Origin: Ischnura elegans | Taxonomy: Eukaryota > Arthropoda > Insecta > Odonata > Coenagrionidae | DNA: 64,000 nt | Reading direction: 5' to 3' | Assembly (NCBI RefSeq): GCF_921293095.1 | Contig: NC_060259.1 | Location: 41,645,812-41,709,811, forward strand | Shown: in pieces, positions 1 through 10,663 of the stretch | Layout: the number at the start of each line of letters is the position of its first letter | Position numbering within the stretch: position 1 is the first letter of the stretch | Translations under genes and position numbers: made by a program | The notes under the pieces: generated by a model | Database searches by the model: none | The model's input: only the letters and a program-made list of their open reading frames with translations | Told to the model about the DNA's origin: nothing

Positions 1-2984
1 TTATTTGTGTAGGCATGCGACGGAACGGCAGCGGCGAGTGATTTATTTCGGAGGGTGGAAGATAGAAGAAAATACCAAGATTCTGTGAAACTTGCGATGC
101 GATGGGACGCCTACATCAAAGTTCACCTCAGTCCAACTGTACTTCTATGTTCATCAATTGCATGAAATCATCCTGAATGCTGCATCATTTATTCGGAACA
201 TTAGGGCTTTATTCAGAAAAATAATTACGACCAGATATATTTTTGAGTTTTCTTTTTAAACAATAGTACTTGGCTTTTTAGATCCCACTTGCTACAATCT
301 TTCATCGTCATTATTCAACCAACCTGGCATTGGTTTGGCGCTGATCTCTCAATTCTCATACAGTAATGATAAATAGTTAATTTCACAATTCAGGAGCGTG
401 TATGAGGTGAACCCCACGGGAGTCACGCACCCTCCGCCAAATTAAAAATTTTTAGCGCTTCACTATCTGCTGCCAGGCGTTAAAAGCCTATGGAGTACTT
501 TCTATCCACCTTATAGCACTATCATAATTCCTTTCTTATTTTACATTTACTTTTAAAAATAAAATATTATGGGTCAACCTCATTTATAATTATTTATCCT
601 AACCCTACATTGATCTTGGCCCCCCCAAATATATACCTAATAAATTTCCGCTACTGCCAAATCAACACGTATAAAATCACGTATAAATTTTAGATTCGTA
701 AAGGGAATACAAAGCTACAATTTTGCAGAAATACATTTTGGGGTTACCAACTTCAATAAATTTTTTTTTGAGTGAGTTGCAGTATAAGTTAATATTATTG
801 TATTAGTGCTGGCATATTTACAAATATGCACGAGTAAAAAAGGTAACACAAATTATTAATAATTATCTTTTCCTTCATAAATTAGGATATACCAACCAAA
901 TATAGATGGCCGACGCTGCTGTGTATTACGTCATGTCACACATTATGAAATGGAGTTCAGACTTGATCAAAAGAAAGTAACCAAGTTATTACACCTCTTC
1001 AACATTTACGTACATTTTTTCACTGAAAATAAATTCAGGAAATGTAAAATAAGGTTTTGGACCAATAAATATTTTAATCTACTAAAAAATACCTATACTG
1101 GTTGTGACTGTGTTGTGTTGGTATACGTGTTTCAATTTTCAACATAGTTGGTAAAGCCAGTTTCCGTCCGGTTTTAGCCCAGATTCAACACAGATTTTTC
1201 TACAAGTGAGCTACGTAGCCTTTGCTCTCTTGATGTTTTATTTTCATTGCAACGATTCTAAAAATCCCAAAGACTTATCAAAATTTAATGCCTCAAAGAT
1301 TAATCAATTAGTTTGAACAACGGAAAAGAAGCACCAATGTATTATTACGTTCGTAAATCCTTCATTGTCTGTTCCATGCATGTCATGTAACAGATTTTAC
1401 AGATGTTTAATTAGGGCGGAAACGTTAATCCTGAAATTTCAAAGAAGCTTGGAAACGGAGAATACCATTATTTACGTAAGGAAGGTAGGTAGAGATTCCA
1501 CTCCGTTGGAAGAATACATATTTGCTACGAAAAACGTGAAAGACATTAATGCTTCATGTACTGAGAATGTTCACGCTTAGCTAAAGAAGGTATTCGGAGC
1601 AGGACAACTGAAAATGATACCGCCTACGACTGCAAAAGACACGCATGTCATTCGGAAAATATCAATGGAATTTGGGTTCCAAAAATGTGTATTACTTCCA
1701 ATTTCTAAGAAAAATGATGTAATAGGACGTGAAAGTGTCGCAGTAGTTTTCAAAATCAGTTCGCAAAATTTAGGGAAAATTCTGTATTAGAAGTATACTC
1801 ACACACCAGCCTACTAAATAAATTTTGGCGGTGTGATACAAATTTACGGTGCAACACCACTGGGAGGAAATTTCTTCTTCCACACCTTTATACTAAAAGT
1901 AAAACTGATATGCATACATTGCACGATATTTCTTTGCTTACGCATAATTAATGAATTTCTCGTGCTAATGGAGCCACGCGTTCTCGAATGACGTATTTAC
2001 AGTTCTGTTTACTGGACGTATTTTAATAAATCCCTCTAAACCTCAATTAGGAATACCGTATGTCCACGAAATGAGCAGCCCGCTTCCAAAAAGAGACCTT
2101 TTAAAGCTCATTAAGTTAGCTTGTTTATTCTATTCTAAGAACCCATCTTTTCCTGTTGGATGCCTCCATTACACTACTTCCTTGGTCTCCTCCTAAACTC
2201 TCGAGCAATTGTAGCTCTGCTAATAATATCTTGAAGATGTCATCGATCATCTCGTTATATCGTGTTCGAATCGTATGGACTATGGAACTACGCTTTATTT
2301 TAAAATATATTTTAAATTTCAAAATAAATTGTTCAAACCAATAATGGCGTTTGAAAACGTGAAGCCACTCGAGCTTAATGCACAGTATTGCGCTTAAACG
2401 ATTTGGAGTTTCGATCGCGTGATTCGCTATGATTTTCTCTCTCAATAAAGAGACTGGTTGCTATTAACGTCATATCTTTTCCCGTAGTCAAGTGTCCAGG
2501 ATGAATGAATAGTTCATTGTCGAGTGGATTGGTGTAGCTACTAATCTATACATTAGATAGGCATTCACCCCTTATCTATGTACGACTGGCACTACGCATG
2601 ATGGTGAAGTACATAGGATGTGACTTTGATCGATCTATAACGAGGAAACTGCGAAGTTCACTCATTGCGGTTTCAAGGGCAACAGTAAGGAGCACGCTTC
2701 ATGCGCATTGATTCTTTCGGTGTTTATAAATTCTTATGCATCAAATTGAAAGCCCTTAGTCACACATGCTTTCGCAGTACCTTTTCCTCAATCATTTGGT
2801 CACCGTTCAGCCTTAGGTATTCGAAGTACGTTCATTCAGACATTTCGTTGAATACGATTGCAGACGGATCAAAAGGAAGAGGGAAGAATGCTCTCGGTAG
2901 ATTCTGCAGTAGCGATGGAAAAGACGCAACAATCCCGTTATACCGGTATTATTTCGTATTTTTTCATCCGTATTAACTTTTTGA
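1..2984. other. No gene recognised
   Basis: This stretch is AT-rich. The open frames in it are short, lack recognisable motifs and look like chance. There are several poly(A/T) runs. I see no splice-supported exon, no tRNA and no clear terminal repeats. Confidence 0.5.
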
Positions 2985-3297
2985 TGAGGATCAAATGATC
3001 GACCGAGTAAGTAATGAGGAAGCTCTAAAAAGAGGAGAGAAAAAAGTCTCATGAAAACCTTGACAGGAAGACGGAGTACCCTTACAGGTTATATATATTG
3101 AGTAATGATGACTTGATGAAGATGATCATCGAGGGAAAAGTAGATGGCAAGAACGGAAAAGGCAGACCTCGAATGAAATGTATGGAATGGTTAAAGGATT
3201 TGAAAGAGAAAAAGATACACAGGAGTGAAAAGGTTAGCTGATAGGAGAATTGAATGGTGAGCTGCGTCAAACCAATGTTATGATTGTAAACTAGTGA
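2985..3297 (+). mobile_element. RTE-type LINE 3' fragment
   Basis: This is a decayed copy of the 3' end of the LINE found at 5984-7592. Shared landmarks in the same order are a 'GATCGACCGAGT' block, 'CTCATGAAAACCTT', a lysine/arginine-rich C-terminal coding stretch and the terminal block around 'AGCTGCGTCAAACCAATG'. It keeps about 60 bp ('GATGATCATCGAGGG...') that the 6-7.6 kb copy has lost. Frameshifts and stops make it non-coding. Confidence 0.8.
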
Positions 3298-4254
3298 TGC
3301 TGATTACCTTTTTACAACTATCACTATCATCTTGGTATTTTTGTGGCATATTGACCCTTTTCATTATTTACTTGTATCTAAAATATTAATAATTTCACAT
3401 CAGAGAAAATAATGACGTCTAAGTTTTGTTTTTGAGGCAATTGTAAATGTTGAATAGGGTCTTACACTTAGGGACATACAGCTTAACTCGTTGCGCATGA
3501 ATGGCGAGAATTCTCGTAATTTTTTCCGAGCGTTCCGGACAGATGACAAAGATTCTCGTCATTTAGGTGCTTCAACTTAAACAATGCTAAAGAATACTAT
3601 ACGTATTTGGTAGCTCGTTTTCAGTTGTTGCTCGCTACTTACCATGAATGGACGTATCTTACTGTTTGATTGAGTAAAGTTACATTTTAAATATTAGCTT
3701 TTTGACCGTGTTTAAATTAAAAGCATTTCGCTCAATTTGGCACAATTTTTCAATCTCATCACCTCTACCTATGTACGTCGTTGCTCTACATCTAAATACC
3801 CCGGAAATCGTCCTATTAAGTTTCAAACAAATTATAGGTAATCATGATAGACAGCTCGAGTGGGAGTTTGTTTGAGTTTGACATCACAGTATTAGCCACA
3901 GTGAAAACTTCTTTAGTTTTCAATCTTCCGAGAAAACACTGGGGTATAATCGTTCTGTTTTTAAGACTTAAATATTTGAAGATGATATCACATGTTTTAA
4001 TCAAGGAACAAGTCGCGAAAAAAGCCCAATCGGAAGGAGTTATTCTTTCTCTTAAGAATGCGTTGTGTGGGGAACATGATGATATCATAAGTTTTAAACT
4101 TATATCAACTGACCGTCTTAAGCTTTTTGAACTTTTATCTTTTGGCAGCTAATCGTCGACACTGTTTCTCTAAATTTTCATTTGAGAAGCTATAGATAAT
4201 AAACCTATACTGACGGGAGCTGCTAAAATTATTATTTTCATATTTATTTAAGTG
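3298..4254. other. No gene recognised
   Basis: This is AT-rich sequence with two overlapping frames of 90-102 codons on opposite strands (3816-4088 minus, 3844-4152 plus). Neither has recognisable domains, and mutual overlap of this kind is expected by chance. Confidence 0.45.
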
Positions 4255-4345
4255 TACCGGGACTAGCCGCGATGATAACTTTTACGGAGTCACCCGCAAT
4301 CCGGGTTCGAATCCCGGTCAAGGCGAATGATTTTTCTTCTGTGGA
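4255..4345 (+). repeat. tRNA-derived SINE head
   Basis: It contains the Pol III B-box-like block 'GGGTTCGAATCCCGG' followed by 'TCAAGGCGAATGATTTTT'. Related heads with the same B-box context and the following 'AAATGATTTT'-type tail occur at 20.67, 20.87, 34.04 (minus), 34.31, 35.29 (minus), 44.80 and 56.08 kb. No complete cloverleaf can be drawn, so I call it a SINE, not a tRNA gene. Confidence 0.65.
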
Positions 4346-4518
4346 TTTTTCGCACAATTATTATTTTCAATTGGGATGTCATTTGATCATCCGTGAAAAT
4401 CTCATCTATGATGTGGCTGGATGGTTCGATTGTTTTGCCATTGGTGTGAGAGAGACTAGCATATTTTGTACAAAAGAGAAAAGTGCCCTTCTTCGAGCGG
4501 GCGTGATGCATCCTCTTA

Positions 4519-4592
4519 ACATGAAAAGATTTGCTGACCGGAGAATTGAGAGGAGAGCCAATTTAAACTGTTGACCGATGGTGATGATGAAG
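4519..4592 (+). mobile_element. RTE-type LINE extreme 3' end
   Basis: The short stretch 'AAAAGATTTGCTGACCGGAG' through 'GAGGAGAGCC', followed by a GATGATGA simple tail, matches the terminal coding block and microsatellite tail of the LINE at 5984-7592. It is a very short 5'-truncated insertion. Confidence 0.6.
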
Positions 4593-5597
4593 ATGCTCAG
4601 AAGGAGTTATTTAAGCTACCAGTGCAGTAAAATAAACACTGCCAGGCATTTTTTTCGATTCACAGAACCGTCTTACGCAGACCAATGGCGTTACTATCGG
4701 GGAGATGAGAGGGATAGAAGCCTTCCCTCTGGACACGTCTTGTTTCGCCAGTCCAATATGATAGTTCGCCTTCATTTTACTAAAAAAATGAACTAAAAGA
4801 CGTTATGTAGCAAATACTAAATGTAGCCATGTTTTTATATAATACACGTTGTAAGGCAACATTTCGAGTATTATTACCCGGTTTGGTATGCTGTTCAATC
4901 CGGTCCATCCCTGCCAAAACTCAAGGACTAATTACGCCGCTGACTCGGACTACTTAACGGTTGTAATCGCATGGTCGTGGCATGGGTGCACGGGCTCCAG
5001 CGTTTGTCGTAATTCGAATGAAACGAGGTAATTTAGAACGAAAAATGTGTTTCAATAAAATAAAATACTGAGTGCCGCAGTATGGATATCTTTATTGATG
5101 GATTTGTACCTGTTACTTGTCGTAGATGGAAAGAAAGACTTAGGCCGTTCATCATTACTCATTTGAATTGCCCATATTTTTCACGCAAGTCGAATTGGTT
5201 GTTGTAGATATCGGGCGTTTAATAAATGCCGCAAACAAATATGGCATGAAAAATCATAAAAAATATAAAGAATTTTCTATATATAATGTTACTCCATTTC
5301 GGAATAGGATGTATATTGCGCAAGTCACCTAATGTATGGAAAAGTTGAGTAAGGCGAAGATAAATAAGGCGAATTTGGAGAAAGTGACCGACTTAGAAGT
5401 TCATTTATGTTATTGAAGAAGGGGATGGAGAAGAGAAACTCGGCGACAGCTCTTAACGAAAGGCACCAGGGTTACTACAGTTTACTTACGCTTTGAATAA
5501 ACGGAGTACAGTACTTGAAAGTGCCAACTTGTATTTTGGTAAAGTTGTCCATAAATCGATAATTTTATGAAATGAGTACTTACTTCGATAAATGCTA

Positions 5598-5845
5598 TAA
5601 TTTTATAACGTTGGAATAGAAGGAATAATAACTTTGCTATTTGCACATGGTAATTTATTGGACCGACCATGATTTCGTTACAGCGTAACATTTTCAAGGT
5701 CATGTTACGCTGTAGCGAAACCATGGTCGGTCTCAATAAATTACCATGTGGAAAAAGCAAAGTTATTATTCCCTCTTTTCCTACGATTATGGTTTTCCAC
5801 CAAATTATGCCCGCTACTATTAATTACATTAATTTTATAACGTTG
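5598..5845. mobile_element. Palindromic Penelope-type element, 16-bp TSD
   Basis: Two arms (about 5621-5691 and 5702-5772) are reverse complements with a few mismatches and one indel. The ~10-bp centre is unpaired. Each arm carries the core 'GAAACCATGGTCGG' (right, plus strand) or 'GAAATCATGGTCGG' (left, read on minus). The insertion is flanked by a perfect direct repeat TAATTTTATAACGTTG at 5598-5613 and 5830-5845, which fits a target-site duplication. There is no coding capacity. The arms resemble the inverted termini of the Penelope-like element at 24-26.4 kb in layout and GAAA core, but not in overall sequence. Confidence 0.75.
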
Positions 5846-5983
5846 TGTGCGAGGTTGTAGGAATCTTCGGGACTTCCGTGAATACGCTGGTGGGAGTGAA
5901 TGATTTGGCGTTTTCCAATCTCCCTGAGCAAATTTGTCCAAAATCTCTCCTCAGTGAGCTATCCGCTGATCTGTTTCTTTTAG

Positions 5984-7592
5984 ACTTTCGCACATAGGAC
6001 TGCAAAACTTCTAAACGGAGAACAAATGATTGAAAATGAAGACAAAGGTAAGAGATGGAAGGAATATCTGGAAGATTTGTACAAAGGAAGCAGCATAAGA
6101 ACGAATGCTATCGAAAACGAGAGGGAAGTGGATACCGATGACATGGTAGCCCCAATTTTAAGATCAGAATTTGATGCGCCTGTAAGAGACCTTAGGATAA
6201 ATAAAGCGTCTGGCATTGATGATATTCCCGCAGAGCTAATTAAAAATGCAGGAGAGAAGACGTTGAACCAGTTGTACAAAATCATTAGTGAAATGTATTC
6301 GACAGGTGAGATACCAAAGGACTTCGAGAGGAACATTATAATCCCTATTCCTAAGAAGAAAAAAGCGGAGAAGTGCGAAGATTTTAGGACCATAAGGCTC
6401 ACTACACATGCGTTGAAGATACTGACAAGGATCATCTATAGAAGAATAGATGAGGACCAATTTGGATTCAGAAAAAACAACGGCACAAGGGAAGCAATAT
6501 TGGCCCTTAGACTGCTCATAGAGAAGAGAATGGAAAAGAACAAGCCAACGTTCGTTGCGTTCGTGGACTTAGAGAAGGCATTTGACAACGTGGATTGGAG
6601 CACAATGCTTGGAATCCTAAAAGAAATTGTTGTTCTTCACAATGACAGAAGAATCATCCATAGTTTATACAAAAACCAAGTAGCGGTGATAAAATCAGGG
6701 CCCAGCTGTGAAGAAGCAAGAATTAGGAAAGAAGTGAGACAAGGCTGTGCATTGTCACCCGTAATTTTCAACGTTTACATTGAGAAAGCCATTAATGAAA
6801 TCAATGAAAAGGCATTGGGGGTGAATATCCATGGAGAAAAAATTAGCATGATAAGATTTGCCGATAAAATAGCCGTTATAGCAGAAACAGAGAAGGATTT
6901 GAAAAGTATTCTGGTTAATATGAGTAGGGTAATGGGTAAATATCAACTGAAAATAAGCGCGAATAAAACCAAGATACTAGTATGCAGCAGCAGAGAAGAA
7001 GTCAAGACTAACATTAAAATAGGGAAGCAAAAACTAATAGAGGTGGATGAATTCGGTTATTTGGGAAGCAAGATAACTAGTGACGGGAGAAGCAAGAAAG
7101 AAATTATCAGCAGAATAGCCCAGGCGAAGAGAGCATTCCATCAAAAGAAAGACCTGCTTACAGCGGGAAACTTAAATATGGAAGGAAAGAAACAATTTAT
7201 AAGAACCAACATTTGGAGTATGCTCCTATACGGAAGTGAGGCATGGACAATGACCGCAGCGGAGAAAGCAAGGATAGAGGCCTTCGAAATGTGGTGCTGC
7301 AGAAGAATGATGAAGATCAAATGGATCGACCGAGTTAGTAACGAGGAAGTGCTAAGAAGAGTAGGAGAGAAGAGAAGCCTCATGAAAACCTTAACAAGAA
7401 GACGGAACAACCTTATAGGCCATATATTGAGACATGATTGAGACCTCGAACAAAATACCTGGAACAAGTAAAGAAGGATGTGAAAGAAAAGAAATACTTA
7501 GCTGTGAAAAGATTAGCTGATGGGAGAACTGAGTGGAGAGCTGCGTCAAACCAATCCTAGGATTGTTTACCAATGCTGATGATGATGATGAT
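5984..7592 (+). mobile_element. 5'-truncated RTE-type non-LTR retrotransposon
   Basis: This is the 3' portion of a LINE of the RTE/BovB-like type: the N-terminal endonuclease is missing, while the RT and C-terminal region remain. The homologous reading begins near 5984, just after an in-frame stop at 5981. The element ends in a GATGATGATGAT microsatellite at about 7575-7592. Related 3' fragments lie at 2985-3297 (plus), 4519-4592 (plus) and 21221-21445 (minus), so the family is dispersed in this genome. Confidence 0.85.
6026..7441 (+). pseudogene. RTE-type reverse transcriptase, inactive fragment
   Basis: This 471-codon open frame encodes most of a LINE reverse transcriptase. Visible blocks in order are the fingers region 'INKASGIDDIPAELIK' (about residues 58-73), 'QFGFRKNNGTREAI' (145-158), catalytic block A 'VDLEKAFDNVDW' (180-191), 'VRQGCALSPVIFNVYIE' (237-253), and block C 'RFADKIAVIAE' (277-287). 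The last of these should read FADD, so the second catalytic aspartate has become Lys281. About ten residues seem missing between 'IIYRRI' and 'DEDQFGF'. The stop at 7439-7441 results from a deletion of about 60 bp relative to the copy at 2985-3297. The homologous frame resumes beyond it up to 'WRAASNQS' near 7555. The ATG is simply the first methionine after the truncation point. The protein would reverse-transcribe its own RNA if intact, but this copy is almost certainly dead. Confidence 0.85.
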
Positions 7593-10453
7593 CAACTCAA
7601 TAATTCAGTCCTGAGGTTGGTTTGGATATGCAAGGGTAGAGCTCACCCCAGACTAAGCCACAAGCGTGTGATACCACTCATTTTTAGGCTTAGGGGCCAG
7701 TTTCTTTCTCTAGGCCATCTCACATTTCGATGGATTTTTCTTAGCGTCAATCGAGATCCCTAGATGTTTTAGGACGTAAATTAATCTATACGATGAATGG
7801 TATACGTCGTAATACTTGCAGGATCGCATTCAAAGGTTTAATCCGTAAAAAATCTTTCCTTCGTGAAGAATGAACTAGTTTCTCTCAAATGCATTGCGTG
7901 AATGAGCCAAAAGCAAGGCAACCTTCGGGAACCAGAAAAAATGGGCTCGTTCACCATTAAAAAAATTATTGTCGATTGCGATACTAACAAGGGGAGACCA
8001 CGATCCTTGCTCCGCCTTTTTCAATGCCATATTTTTTTATGGCCTTCGGAATGGTGAGCACATTCCTGAACTAGAAGTGGTACCGTTGAATGGGCCTTAG
8101 TTTGGCTGTAATTAATTAATTTACGGCGGTACTTTTCGCAAGCCGCCTATAGTTCCATAACATCGCACCACTCACTATAAGTGAAAATGAATAGACTCGC
8201 ATTTTCCGTTTTTGACCCCTCGCCTATTTCTCGAGCAATAGGCGGCGAAACATCGACATATATGCCCCTTTCACTGAAAAATTCATGGCGTCACTGACTA
8301 TTGCCGAAGGTGTCCAGTCTTCGCCGCTACTTCTCAGCCTCGCGCATCTTCCTCACGTGGTTCGCCGTTAATAAAACTGTAATGAGCTATTCTTGCCGTC
8401 ATTTTTGGTTCTCTCTTAATGAGTTAAGGGGAGCATAATTTTAATAACGACACTAACTCATGAAAGCTGCAATCGGCGGCAGCTTTTGCATTTTTTCATT
8501 TTCAAGCTATTAGAAAATGGCTGAATGAAGAAGACTTTTTTTTCACCATAATTTATCTTTCTCATCCATCTACGGCATTATGTCAACGAATCGCGGTTTC
8601 GGGTTTGAGTGAAGCCAAATGCTGAATATGTCATCACGGCCGGTTTAGTAGCACCGTACGCAGCTCATACGACACTGAAAAGAAATAATGAGGTTCACGT
8701 GGCATCATTCACTAGAGGAGAGGACAATTTTACTGTTATTAGTACTATTATGTTTATTTATTTAAAAGTTTGCCCATCAATTGTTACCTGTTCCTTTTAC
8801 CGAGTAAAAGATAATAAACTTGGTGATCAGTAGCAGTCTCCATTTTCATCATTGAAATTCAACTAAATGGTTAAGTCATGTATTTAATCCACGCACCGGA
8901 AAAATTACTTCGAGAATTTTAATTATTTCAATTCGTCTCCATCTTAAATCATGCTAAGGTTACTGTTATATTTTTAATTTGCATTGATAGTATGTCAATT
9001 ATAGTATTTTTCAGTAGGTATTCACTAACAGTATCCTATGCTTAAAACATCGTCCTATAAGGCCAATCACCCTTAATGCTGCTGACTGAAATTTAGTTTG
9101 CGACCAAATTTCTGCAGCGCGATGAATCAAGGGCAGCTATTGGCAAATGACATGTGAGGAGAGGGTGGTGATTGTTGAATCCGCGCGACGGGATCTCTAG
9201 GTGGGAGAAGTCGGTTGTTGATGCCGCGTCCGCAGTGAGTAGGGGGAAGTCCTGGTGTATACAAATTGCAACGGCCACCTTTGCTCCACTCGCGTTCCTC
9301 CCTTATCTCTGCGTATCATCGTCGCTCCCTGCATATCGTCTTCGGAGCGAAGTCAGCCCGGTGACCTTCGGCGAGGAGGTGGGCCGCAAAACTGCTAGTC
9401 ACTGCTCTTCTTCATTTATCTCTGCCATTCATCAATTCCACATTTTGGGCGCGACTATGTGTTTGCTCGGTGCTAATACACCCGCTACATCTACAAATTC
9501 CAAGCGGTGAACCCCACTCTGAATGTATTTTTTGACGAACGTTATCGTTTTGAATAATGATTTTTAGGAATGAGGTTATTACATAGATATGCGCATTATG
9601 AAGTCGGCCGTCATGCATTTAACCCTTTCTAACCCAGAGCTGCTTCTGGGAGAAATTAAATTTCAAGACTTCTCACTTTAAAAAAGAGAAAAATTTTCTA
9701 CTCTAGCATGCATATTGTGGCAGCTATATATTTCAACATTAAAATTTACAGCACAAAAGAACAAGTATTTTAAATCTTTCCTGACTATAGCTGAACATGC
9801 ATGCATTTTTATGCTACTTGGAAACAACATTAGGTTATGATAGGTTAACCTTCACTGCAGTGAAACTTGTGATTTTCTACAAATTTTCAGTTTTCGTGCT
9901 AACCAAAGTATAGTTAGTTTTGTTCCGTGGAGCGAAATCATCGTCATATTTTTTTCGGAGCCAACGGATTTGTAGAAGAGGATGTGCAGTGTGACCAAAC
10001 AGCCTTAAAGGTGGTAGTTTTTTATTATGATATCACGGAGAACTTTTTTTCCTGTTCTGATGCCTACCCTTACTTTCCAGTTTATTGCGTTCTAGGGAGT
10101 GTGATGAAGTCAAGTTTCACTTAATGCTGTTTTTTTAGGGGAAATATTAAATCAGAGAAGATGTAGCTTATCATCTTCCTACTCCTGAACTCTATACTTG
10201 GTAGCAACATAGTCAGAATAAAATACTTTTATTTTTATTCACTATAGAAAAAAATTTTCCATGTGCCTCATAATGGATTGAAAAAGAAGTTCCAGCCCTA
10301 TCGATTGTACCAATAACTAACCTTGGAAATGTTTATGGAGGAAAGTTTTCGATTTAGCTCAACAACACCATGGTGCGACTGACGTAGACTCATGGGCTTC
10401 ATTTGGAGGAATAAAGGCACCGAGTGTTGTCCTTTCATCTTTCATTGCATCAT
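7593..10453. other. No gene recognised
   Basis: This is mixed unique-looking sequence. The frame of 112 codons at 9172-9510 has no recognisable domain. I see no splice-supported exons or clean terminal repeats. Confidence 0.4.
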
Positions 10454-10663
10454 GGGCGTACCCAGCGAGGGGCAGGATGGGGCAGCTGCCCCCCCTAGAA
10501 GCAAAAATCGCAAATGTATTTAAAGAAAATAATATTTTTTCGATCAAATAATTTTAAAAACTAATAAAGACCTGTTACATTTTCCTTTAAATGTTGATTT
10601 CATTCACCTTTGCCATGCTAACCATGGCTTGCCCTCCCCCTAGTTTTGATCCTGGGTCCACCC
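10454..10663. mobile_element. Short TIR element (MITE-like)
   Basis: The ends 'GGGCGTACCCAG' and, on the opposite strand, 'GGGTGGACCCAG' form a terminal inverted repeat matching at 10 of 12 positions around an AT-rich centre. The left end carries a G/C-rich block with a run of C. 'TTGCAT' occurs just outside both ends and may be part of a decayed target duplication. It has no coding capacity. Confidence 0.55.

Noticed and set aside
3816..4152. Overlapping 90-102 codon frames as a gene
   Set aside because: No domain, signal, splice site or codon bias separates them from chance frames.
4263..4330. Possible functional tRNA gene
   Set aside because: The B box is good, but no acceptor stem or complete cloverleaf can be formed and related heads recur across the window, so it is a SINE head.
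9172..9510. 112-codon plus frame as a secreted protein
   Set aside because: There is a hydrophobic stretch in the middle but no N-terminal signal, no recognisable family and no supporting splice or promoter signals.
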